Positions 1-8,000 of a stretch of 64,000 nt of DNA are shown piece after piece. Origin of the DNA: an uncultured Carboxylicivirga sp. (lineage in GTDB: Bacteria > Bacteroidota > Bacteroidia > Bacteroidales > Marinilabiliaceae); the NCBI GenBank assembly GCA_947503525.1, contig CANNEA010000001.1:496001-560000 (forward strand). The letters are read 5' to 3'. The notes beneath the pieces are model-generated. The model did no database searches. It was not told where the DNA came from and saw nothing but the letters and a program-made list of their open reading frames with translations. Numbering within the stretch: the first letter of the stretch is position 1; the number at the start of each line of letters is the position of its first letter. A program made the translations under genes and the position numbers.

Positions 1-77
1 ATGGTAATGGATCGGCTTCGCATCTACCTGACTTCCCTGATATGCAGGCAGGTTTTGATAAAGATATGCCGTTTTAG
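1..77 (+). CDS. possible C-terminal tail of a gene cut by the window edge
   Basis: Reading from base 3, one frame stays open to a TAG at 75-77 and gives a polar tail ending in AGFDKDMPF. The amino acid mix (Gly, Asp, Pro, Phe) looks more like protein than the Cys-rich alternative in frame 1. Only 24 codons are visible, so the product cannot be named. The following 130 bases up to the SDR gene hold a TATTTTTG at 125-132 that could be a -7 element, but I see no matching TTTG at the right distance. Confidence 0.3.
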   Translation, partial: GNGSASHLPDFPDMQAGFDKDMPF

Positions 78-207
78 AACTCTTTCATTTAATCGATGCA
101 ACCCTTATTGTTTTTGCTTGTCTTTATTTTTGGATGCAGGTAATAAAAGTATTAATTTATCGATAAGTTAATATGACTTGCTATATATAATATAGTAACT
201 AACCACT

Positions 208-1095
208 ATGAAAAACCACCTAACAAAGATTGCATTAATTACAGGGCCTACAAGCGGAATAGGAAAGTGTTTTGCTTATGAATTAGCGCGTAATGGTTAT
301 GGTTTAATTCTTGTTGCCCGAAATAAGCCTAAACTCGATAAGGAAGCTCGGAAAATCCGTGCTGAATTTGGGGTTGAGGTTGTAAGTGAGTGTGCCGATT
401 TATCAGATGAAAAAGGAATAGTTAAAATTCAAGATTATATTTCTTCCTTAAAACGACTGGATTTGTTGATCAATAATGCTGGATTTGGCGTTGGAGGTTA
501 TTTTATGGAAGTGCCGTTTGATGAGCAAATGAGAATGTTAAATGTTCATTTATCCAGTACTATTCGCTTTTGTCGGGCAGCAATTCCTGTTATGACAAAT
601 AATGACGGCGGTAGAATAATAAATGTGGCTTCATTCGCAGCGTTCTTTAATCTTCCGGGTAGTGTTTTGTATACCACAACAAAGGCGGCGGTAGTCAGTT
701 TTTCAAAAGCTTTGCAACTTGAGGTAGAGGGCTACGGAATTAAGGTACAGGTCTTAACTCCGGGTTTTACCCAAACATCATTTCATAAATCGATAAACAG
801 AGATGTGAAATTTCTCGATAAAATTCCTTCTTTTTTATGGACATCACCTGAATCAGTGGTAAGTACTTCATTGAAGTGTTTAGATTCTAAAAAAGTAATA
901 TGTATACCAGGTTCTGCTAATAAAACGTTTTTTTGGCTCAATCAACATCCTTTAATATCTGGGTGGATTCAAAAAATTGCAATTAGGATAAGTGAACGGA
1001 AGCAATTGCCAGTCCCTTTGCCGGTTAAAGAAACAAATAATAGGAAGGAGCTTATTAAGAAGAAAGTGAAGGAAGAATTAGCACCCTTTATTTAA
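208..1095 (+). CDS. short-chain dehydrogenase/reductase (SDR family)
   Basis: A cytoplasmic NAD(P)-dependent oxidoreductase of the classical SDR fold, 295 residues. The cofactor loop TGPTSGIG is at residues 12-19, the NNAG motif at about 89-92, and the catalytic Ser142, Tyr155 and Lys159 (YTTTK) are all present. The C-terminal 60 residues, rich in Lys and Arg, extend past the usual 250-residue core, as in SDRs of the YqjQ/DltE or 17-beta-hydroxysteroid dehydrogenase-like group. The substrate cannot be told from sequence. It is followed 62 bases later by a sulfatase on the same strand, with an AT-rich palindrome between them, so co-transcription is uncertain. Confidence 0.85.
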   Translation: MKNHLTKIALITGPTSGIGKCFAYELARNGYGLILVARNKPKLDKEARKIRAEFGVEVVSECADLSDEKGIVKIQDYISSLKRLDLLINNAGFGVGGYFMEVPFDEQMRMLNVHLSSTIRFCRAAIPVMTNNDGGRIINVASFAAFFNLPGSVLYTTTKAAVVSFSKALQLEVEGYGIKVQVLTPGFTQTSFHKSINRDVKFLDKIPSFLWTSPESVVSTSLKCLDSKKVICIPGSANKTFFWLNQHPLISGWIQKIAIRISERKQLPVPLPVKETNNRKELIKKKVKEELAPFI

Positions 1096-1129
1096 AACAT
1101 TTTCTACTAAGGTCTATTAGTATTAAGGC

Positions 1130-1150
1130 TATTTTTGAAATTCAAAAATA
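1130..1150. promoter_or_regulatory. 21-bp perfect palindrome upstream of the sulfatase gene
   Basis: TATTTTTGAA and TTCAAAAATA form perfect 10-bp arms around a single A, ending 7 bases before the sulfatase ATG. The left arm contains TATTTTTG, which fits the Bacteroidota -7 consensus TAnnTTTG. A repressor or activator site over a promoter fits best. It could instead be a weak AT-only terminator for the SDR gene, but the stem has almost no GC. No TTTG sits 19-20 bases upstream, so the promoter reading is only moderate. Confidence 0.45.
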
Positions 1151-1157
1151 AGAATTA

Positions 1158-2669
1158 ATGAGAAATTATAGCCTATTATTGTTTTCGCTAATCTTTGTTA
1201 GTTGTTCTTTGTCTACTAATAAAGAAATAACTACTACAAGTCATCCTAATATCGTAATTATCTATGCTGATGATTTAGGATTTGGAGATATGAGTGCCTA
1301 TAAAAGTGGTAATCTATCTACACCAAATATGGATCGAATAGCAAATGAAGGTATTCGTTTTAATAATGGATATGCAACTTCTGCCGCTTGTACTCCTAGT
1401 CGTTATGGTTTGTTAACAGGGATGTATCCATGGCGAAATAAGAATGCTAATGTATTACCCGGTGATGCTCCATTGTTAATTGATCCAAAGATGCCAAGTT
1501 TACCAAGGATGCTGAAAAATGTAGGATACGAAACTGCTGTTATTGGGAAATGGCATTTAGGAATGGGACTTGGAGATGTGGATTGGAATAAGTCAGTAAC
1601 GCCTTCAGCAAACGATATTGGTTTTGATTACACCTACCTTATGGCTGCAACTAACGACCGTGTTCCAAATGTTTATGTAGAGAATGGGAATGTTTTGGGA
1701 TTAGAGTCCGATGATCCTCTGCAGGTAAGCTATAAATCTAATTTTGAAGGAGAGCCTACGGGAAAGGATAATCCCGAGCTTCTGAAAATGATGTACAGCC
1801 ATGGGCATGACAATAGTATAAATAATGGTGTATCCAGAATAGGTTATCAGAAGGGCGGAAAATCAGCTCAATGGATTGATGAGAATATGGCTGATACCTT
1901 TCTGGTAAGGGCGCAGCAATTTGTTTCAGAGAAAAGAGATCAACCTTTCTTTTTATTTTACGCACTTCATCAACCTCATGTGCCACGAATTCCTCATCCA
2001 CGATTTGTAGGAAAAACTGGCATGGGACCTCGTGGTGATGTTATTGCTGAGGCAGATTGGAGTATTGGTGAATTCTTGAAGACTTTAGAAGAAAAAGGAA
2101 TACTGGATAATACCCTTATTATATTTTCGAGCGATAACGGACCTGTTTTAGATGATGGCTACCACGATGATTCTGTCGAGAAAATAGGTGATCATACGCC
2201 ATGGGGGCCTTATAGAGGTTCGAAGTATAGCCTGTTTAATGCAGGAACAAATGTACCATTTGCTGTGATGTGGAGAAACGAGATTAAATCAGGGGTGTCA
2301 AATGCTCTGATTAGTCAGGTGGATATTTATGCTTCACTTGCAAGTTTAGTTGGTCAGGAATATCCACAAAAAGGGGATAGTCAGGACATGTTAGATGTGC
2401 TTACCGGAAAAAGTAAAGTCGGAAGAGAAGATTTAATTATAGATGCTTTCGGCCAAAAGAAAGCATATAGAAATGGAGATTGGTTATTAATTCCTCCATA
2501 TCAAGGGCCGGCAAAACCGCCATGGGGTGTAGATGCGGAAACTGGTTTTTCCAAGGAAGTACAACTCTATAATGTTGAACTAGATCCGAAGCAAATAAAT
2601 AATGTTGCAGAGGACAATAAGCAATTAGTTAATGATTTATTAAAAGCATATCATACCGCAATTCAGTAA
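1158..2669 (+). CDS. lipoprotein sulfatase (arylsulfatase family S1)
   Basis: Hydrolyses sulfate esters, probably on a sulfated polysaccharide or glycan at the cell envelope. Residues 1-16 form a lipoprotein signal with lipobox FVSC (Cys16). The sulfatase core starts with the metal-binding IIYADDLGFGD at about 34-44. The signature CTPSR at residues 78-82 is the Cys-type motif, so the enzyme needs conversion of Cys78 to formylglycine. No maturase (anSME) gene is in this window. GKWHLG at about 131 and the SSDNGP metal ligands near 325 are intact. Length (503 aa) is normal. No SusCD pair or glycosidase accompanies it, so it is an orphan rather than part of a visible polysaccharide utilization locus. 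Confidence 0.9.
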   Translation: MRNYSLLLFSLIFVSCSLSTNKEITTTSHPNIVIIYADDLGFGDMSAYKSGNLSTPNMDRIANEGIRFNNGYATSAACTPSRYGLLTGMYPWRNKNANVLPGDAPLLIDPKMPSLPRMLKNVGYETAVIGKWHLGMGLGDVDWNKSVTPSANDIGFDYTYLMAATNDRVPNVYVENGNVLGLESDDPLQVSYKSNFEGEPTGKDNPELLKMMYSHGHDNSINNGVSRIGYQKGGKSAQWIDENMADTFLVRAQQFVSEKRDQPFFLFYALHQPHVPRIPHPRFVGKTGMGPRGDVIAEADWSIGEFLKTLEEKGILDNTLIIFSSDNGPVLDDGYHDDSVEKIGDHTPWGPYRGSKYSLFNAGTNVPFAVMWRNEIKSGVSNALISQVDIYASLASLVGQEYPQKGDSQDMLDVLTGKSKVGREDLIIDAFGQKKAYRNGDWLLIPPYQGPAKPPWGVDAETGFSKEVQLYNVELDPKQINNVAEDNKQLVNDLLKAYHTAIQ

Positions 2670-2673
2670 AAGA

Positions 2674-2699
2674 AAAAGGCGCTTAAAGCGCCTTTTTTA
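2674..2699. terminator. bidirectional intrinsic terminator
   Basis: Stem GGCGC/GCGCC with flanking A and T runs lies between the convergent sulfatase and rlmD genes. The T run serves the plus strand and the A run serves the minus strand. It overlaps the last codon of rlmD. Confidence 0.85.
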
Positions 2700-4106
2700 T
2701 TTTCGTTCTAATAATACAACATTCTCAACATGATGGGTGTGTGGAAACATATCAACAGGTTGGACTTTTGTTACTCTATATCTTAAATCAAGCATATTAA
2801 TATCACGTGCCTGTGTTGCTGAATTACAGCTTACATAAACTATACGATCTGGTGCTGCATTAAGAATTGTTTGAACTACATCGGCGTGCATGCCTGCTCT
2901 CGGTGGATCCACAATGATTACATCAGGCTTACCTTCTTTCATTAAGAAGTCATGATTAAGAACATCTTTCATGTCTCCTGCAAAAAAGCTAGTATTGTCA
3001 ATCTTGTTGATTTTTGAGTTAACTTTTGCGTCTTCAATCGCTTCAGGTACGTATTCAACACCAATTACTTTCTTAGCTGTTCGGGCCACAAAATTGGCAA
3101 TGGTTCCGGTACCAGTATATAAATCGTAAACTATTTCATTGTTTTTAATTCCGGCAAATTCACGTGTAACTTTATAAAGTTCGTAAGCTTGATCTGAATT
3201 AGTCTGATAGAATGATTTTGGTCCAATTTTAAATTGAAGACCTTCCATCTCTTCATAAATATGATCACGACCATTAAATAATTCTATTTTCTGATCGGTT
3301 ATGGTATCATTGCCTTTTGAATTGATCACATACATTAATGATGTTATCTCAGGAAATTTATCCTTTACATAGGTCAATAATGCTTCTCGAGCATCCTTGT
3401 CTTCATGAAATAGGGTTAAAATAACCATTATTTCACCATTTGAACTTGTTCTTATAATTAATGTTCTCAGAAAACCTTCCTGCTTTTTAAGATCAAAAAA
3501 AGTTAAGCCATGTTCTAGAGCATAGGCCTTAATGGCTAAGCGAATTGAGTTAGATGGATCTGCTTGTAAATGACATTTGTTGATGTCAACAATTTTATCA
3601 AACATTCCCGGAATATGAAACCCTAAAGCATTTCGATTATCGAAAACATCATCTGAATTCATTTCTTCCACAGATAACCAACGGTTATTCGAGAAGGTGT
3701 ATTCCATTTTATTACGATAGTAATCAGTTTTTGCAGAACCCAGTATGCTTGAGCATTCAGGGAGCTCAACCTTTCCAATTCGGGTGAGGTTATTTACAAC
3801 TTCGCGTTGTTTGTATTTTAATTGGTGATCGTACGGTAATGCCTGCCATTTACACCCACCACAGGTGCCAAAGTGCTCACAGATAGGATCAACTCTTAAG
3901 TCGCTATATTTGTGGAAATGAACCGGGAATCCTTCATAATAGTTTTTTCGCTTCTTACTGACTTGTACGTCAACAATATCGCCTGGCACAACTTTTTGAA
4001 CGAAAACAACTCTATCTTCAATTCTACACATCGCTTTCCCTTCGGCAGCAACATCTGTTATTTCAACCTGTTTTAAAAGCGGTTTGCTTTTTCTTGATCT
4101 TCCCAC
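2697..4106 (-). CDS. rlmD: 23S rRNA (uracil-C5)-methyltransferase, RlmD type
   Basis: SAM-dependent RNA m5U methyltransferase, 469 residues. An N-terminal TRAM domain (about 10-65) is followed by the iron-sulfur cysteines Cys76, Cys82 and Cys85 (CEHFGTCGGC) and a fourth in DINKCHLQ near residue 178. The methyltransferase domain has the SAM loop DLYTGTGT, the DPPRAGMH motif and the catalytic Cys in YVSCNSATQARD. All key residues are intact. The family includes RlmD (U1939), RlmCD and TrmA, and in Bacteroidota the product is usually called RlmD. The exact target base is inferred. The gene is divergent from the QueF-like gene across 222 bases and looks monocistronic. Confidence 0.88.
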   Translation of the reverse strand: MGRSRKSKPLLKQVEITDVAAEGKAMCRIEDRVVFVQKVVPGDIVDVQVSKKRKNYYEGFPVHFHKYSDLRVDPICEHFGTCGGCKWQALPYDHQLKYKQREVVNNLTRIGKVELPECSSILGSAKTDYYRNKMEYTFSNNRWLSVEEMNSDDVFDNRNALGFHIPGMFDKIVDINKCHLQADPSNSIRLAIKAYALEHGLTFFDLKKQEGFLRTLIIRTSSNGEIMVILTLFHEDKDAREALLTYVKDKFPEITSLMYVINSKGNDTITDQKIELFNGRDHIYEEMEGLQFKIGPKSFYQTNSDQAYELYKVTREFAGIKNNEIVYDLYTGTGTIANFVARTAKKVIGVEYVPEAIEDAKVNSKINKIDNTSFFAGDMKDVLNHDFLMKEGKPDVIIVDPPRAGMHADVVQTILNAAPDRIVYVSCNSATQARDINMLDLRYRVTKVQPVDMFPHTHHVENVVLLERK

Positions 4107-4262
4107 AATTCTTAGTTTTTCGGGCGCAAAATTAACTAAAATTCAATGAAAAAGGTAAAAGAATATGACTTTAATACAAATGAGCAAGGTTAATAATTGT
4201 ATCTGTAAGTCATTTAATTTTCAATAAGATTAGTTTTTCCAGAGTATCATTGAATAGTTCAA

Positions 4263-4293
4263 TTTTTCCATCATAATATTTTGAGTAGTTTTG
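4263..4293 (+). promoter_or_regulatory. candidate promoter of the QueF-like gene
   Basis: TAGTTTTG at 4286-4293 matches the Bacteroidota -7 consensus TAnnTTTG and is followed by GCAGG. A T-rich stretch lies at the -33 distance, but TTTG itself is not present. The ATG follows 35 bases later. Confidence 0.45.
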
Positions 4294-4328
4294 CAGGTGA
4301 ATAGCAAAATATTATACCAAATTATTTT

Positions 4329-4769
4329 ATGGAACAAAAAGTATTGACCTACAAAGAAATTGATTCCAGTATTTTAAAATCTTTGCCAAATCCTACGGAA
4401 CAAGCTTATGAGATTAAAATTAAAATACCGGAGTTTACATTTCTGGGTGTAAAGAATCAACCTGATTTTGCAGATGTATTTATTACATTCTATCCGAAGA
4501 AAAGAATAATTGAGCTAAAATCATTAAAGGAATACGTTCATCATTTGAGAGATATTACCGTGTCGTATGAGCGATTAATTAATGTCTTTTATGATCATTT
4601 AGTGGAAGCCTATGATCCGGCGCGTATCAGATTAACCATGATCTGCAATCCGCGTGGAGGCATTAGCTCAAAGTTAACTGTAGACTCAGATTGGAAAGTT
4701 AGAGGAGGAGATGAAACTTTCAGTGATTGGAAGAATAATCTGGAAGATACATGGAATGTTACTATGTAG
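4329..4769 (+). CDS. QueF-like T-fold protein lacking the catalytic cysteine
   Basis: The 146-residue protein aligns by eye with NADPH-dependent preQ0 reductase (QueF, short type I). PEFTFLG at 34-40 corresponds to PEFTSLC, QPDFA at 44-48 keeps the catalytic Asp47, ELKSLK at 62-67 corresponds to ESKSLK, and NPRGGIS at 107-113 to TPRGGIS. Two catalytic positions differ. The Cys that forms the thioimide with preQ0 is Gly40, and the His of the His-Glu pair is Tyr80, with Glu81 retained. The bases at these codons are unambiguous and the frame is intact. Classical preQ0 reduction is therefore unlikely. A binding protein, or a T-fold enzyme with other chemistry, is possible. No other queuosine gene is nearby. 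A terminator follows directly. Confidence 0.75.
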   Translation: MEQKVLTYKEIDSSILKSLPNPTEQAYEIKIKIPEFTFLGVKNQPDFADVFITFYPKKRIIELKSLKEYVHHLRDITVSYERLINVFYDHLVEAYDPARIRLTMICNPRGGISSKLTVDSDWKVRGGDETFSDWKNNLEDTWNVTM

Positions 4770-4788
4770 CTTAAAATTGATATAAAAG

Positions 4789-4817
4789 AAAAATCCCGCC
4801 AAAAGCGGGATTTTTTT
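4789..4817. terminator. bidirectional intrinsic terminator
   Basis: AAATCCCGC at 4791-4799 pairs with GCGGGATTT at 4805-4813, with A and T runs outside the stem. It serves the QueF-like gene on plus and the small-peptide gene on minus. Confidence 0.9.
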
Positions 4818-5004
4818 ATTCTTTTTCCTCGAAAGGATTGGACTCAAAGCTATTTTGTTGGGTAGGTTGCTGAGGAGCAGCCTGTGTCCCAAACGGATCA
4901 TCTGGTGGGTTATCCTCATCATTATGAGTCATCATTACCAGTGATATATCTTTGTCTATCAAATATGTTTCTATCTGGGGTTTATGATAGTTTTGTTTCT
5001 TCAT
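4816..5004 (-). CDS. small 62-residue Bacteroidota peptide of unknown function
   Basis: Starts MKKQNYHKPQIETYLID and runs through an acidic, Pro/Gln-rich tail with DPFG and NPFEEKE. Short proteins that begin with a Lys/Tyr-Pro-Gln-Ile-Glu stretch, then a short ISLVMM segment, then a disordered Pro/Asp/Asn-rich tail are common in Bacteroidota and unexplained (recalled from memory, not searched). There is no signal peptide or Cys. The gene starts 34 bases after the stop of the large T9SS surface protein and ends at a terminator, so the two are probably co-transcribed. A role in export or assembly of that partner is a guess. A ribosomally made, modified peptide is another possibility. Confidence 0.65.
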   Translation of the reverse strand: MKKQNYHKPQIETYLIDKDISLVMMTHNDEDNPPDDPFGTQAAPQQPTQQNSFESNPFEEKE

Positions 5005-5038
5005 TGGTACAAAAATAGAAAATATACAATACTTAGCT

Positions 5039-8000
5039 CTATTTGATTACAATTTTTTGCGCCTCAGTACCTTTGTCATGAGTCACCTGAACAATGTAAA
5101 TTCCTTTTTGCCCAATGGCAACCCTGTTAACAGTAGATGGGGTAAGTATACCTTGATCCACTAGGTTTCCACTTGTATTGAATATTTTATATGTTGGATT
5201 ATTAAGATTATTTAATTTCACGTAAGCACTATTTTCAAAGGAATAAATAGAAATTGCATTGTTTATTGTACCCTCACCTATATCCGTCGCTACTCCTTTA
5301 AAGTGAAGTCTAAATCTGTCATTTACATCTCCGCTCACACTTGTGGTAAAGTTATAGTTTGATGTAAGAGAAAGATCTATTGTTGTACTGGTAAGTACAT
5401 CCTCCAATAAGACATCAATACCAAGGCTTTCAAAATTATTTAATTGAACCTTTTCTATAGAATAATCACCGGCCGAGCTCACGCGATAACTTAATGGAAT
5501 GACTTTGTCTTCAGTCAGGCTCATTAAGCTATTAATACATAAATCTTCTTCCGTGGTCGAAGTGTATAACTGAAGATAATTGCCCGATGAACTAAATTTT
5601 TTCTCACAATCGAAGTTGTCTAAATCATCAGTGGCATTATCATTAAAGGCAATAACTGTTTCATCGCGATACGATCCATTTGAACCAGCAAGTTTTAAAG
5701 TTGGATTACTACTTGCTTGATTTGCTTTTAAATACGATGTGTTATTATGAATACGTGAAGCGTTTGTAAAACGAACATCTCCTGTCGTATAGCTTCCTTC
5801 AAGAACTTTTACCCAAAAAGCATGCTGAGATGGAATTCTTGAATTAGGAATGTTGACTGCTTCACCAATACTTGAATTATAGACCCCGTAAATACTTTGG
5901 TCATTTAGATATATCCAAAATGCATCGACAATGTCTGTTTTAATAATGTCTGGAGTATCCCATTCGACTGCTGATGGGTAAGGGTTTCCAATTAAATTCC
6001 AACCCAAACCTTTTTCACTTCTATACACTGTTGCTAACTGGCTGCCATTATTAAGTGCACCTGAAAAAACCAGATTATTATTACTTCTTAATACATACCC
6101 TGTTGTTTCTACCATTGAAGCAGATGGGTTCACAGTAACATAATTACCAGTTGAATTATCCCAACTAAACATACCAACATCAGCACCAATTGAATTTTGG
6201 GTAGCTCCAACTACAGGTGAAGCCATGTAATATGATCGGTTATTAGCTGAAATAGCTTGATGTACTCTAACATTTGAAGAAGAAATATTAAGAGTTCCAT
6301 TTTGCAATAATGAAGCATTTTGATTGGCTGAAGAATAAAGATCAAGAGATCCTAGTACAGTTATATTTCCAGAATTTCCAATGGTTAATTCAGCTCCTGC
6401 TTCAACCTCAATGTTATTTACTGTTATAACATCATTCATTAAAGGGAAGTTTGCGGAAGAAGCAGGTATGTATATGCTACCTTGGTTCACATAGCTACCT
6501 GACCAGTTACCGGGTTCATTATATACATTTGAAACATCACCTGTCCAGGTGTTAAGAACGTTCCTTATCAATAATAACTGTTCAATAGTTGAATATTGAT
6601 TGTATACGGTTTCTTTAGCAACTACATAGACAAAGTGATCAATGTTTATGGTTAGTATTGAAATATCAATATTTGTTGCATTAAATTCAATGTCAGCTGT
6701 CATAATTCCATTACCCGAAATCAGAGCAGTTTGACCTAATTCGTCTTGGCCCGCTTCAATCTGAGCTTCAGTTGGAGCTACATTACTTGTTGTTATTACA
6801 TAATAGTATTCGCCTGATTTATGTGTTTGACCAGATAGATCAACCGTTGTCTCTGTTTGGTTTTCTAATAATGGATAATTATTAGCCCAGATTGGAGCAG
6901 TTATGGTTGTAAAGCGCCAATTATTAGATCCACTATTATCAATGCCTCCAAATGGATCACCTGATAAGGCCTCAATTGCTCCGGCATCAATTACAACGTA
7001 ATAGTTTGTATTTAATTCCAGATCAGTTGGGGTATCAATTACTAATGTATTGGTGCCCGATATGTATACTTGAGATGGGAACTGGGAGCTACCTCCTTGA
7101 ATTATGCATTGGTATATTGGCGATCCGGGAGCATTGGAATCATAAATGTATACATAATTATTTGCGACACTTTGGTTAAATTGGATATCCTTATCAAATT
7201 GCAAAGAGAGTACTTGATTTGTTGGGACTTCAATAGCATCTTGTATAGGTGTATATATGGTTATGCCAGGAGGGTTGGTGACAGTAGAAAAGGAATAATT
7301 ATTACTTGGACTATTGTCAATCCCTTCAAAAGCATTACCATTTGTGTCAAAAATTACGCCATAATCAATCTCTAAATAATAGGTTTTACTAGGTTCAAAA
7401 CTACTAGGAGGATCAATGGTCAAAATTGCATTTGAAATGCTCGCTCCTTTACCTGATTCAAACGCACCATTTCGAACATAAATACTTAAAAAATCAGAAT
7501 CATCCTCGGCATCCTTAATTTTGATATATCTAAAATCAGGGCTAGCGTTTGCAACAATGTTTTGGTCAAAGGTAATTTGAATGGTTTTGTTAATGTCAAC
7601 TTCGATAGCATCCTGAATTGGATCATAAGTCAGAATTGAAGGGTGTGTTTCTGTAGTAAAGGCCCATGTCGTGACAGAGTTATCTATTCCAGCATAAGGA
7701 GCACCTTGCAATGATTCAACTGCACCAGCATCTATAGTGAAATAATAAATTGTGTTTTCTTTTAAATCACTAGTTGGGGTTATTGTTAGGACATCGCTTG
7801 CAATGCTAACACCTTTTCCTGGTTCAATTACACCATTATCAATTAAACATTCTATTACAGGCGTACCAATCCCTTGTTCATATAGGCGAACATATGTTGA
7901 CGTGGCAGATTGATTAGCCTGTATTTCCTGATCAAATGTAAGTGAGAAGGATTGTTTAATACTAACCTCTGTAGCACCATCTATTGGAGTATAGGTGAGT

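Noticed and set aside
1756-2001. Open frame on minus inside the sulfatase gene
   Set aside because: It lies fully within a well-supported gene, is not protein-like and has no regulatory signals.
6952-7375. Two overlapping plus-strand open frames inside the T9SS surface protein gene
   Set aside because: They are shadows of a repetitive, low-stop-codon coding region and show no domain or start signals.
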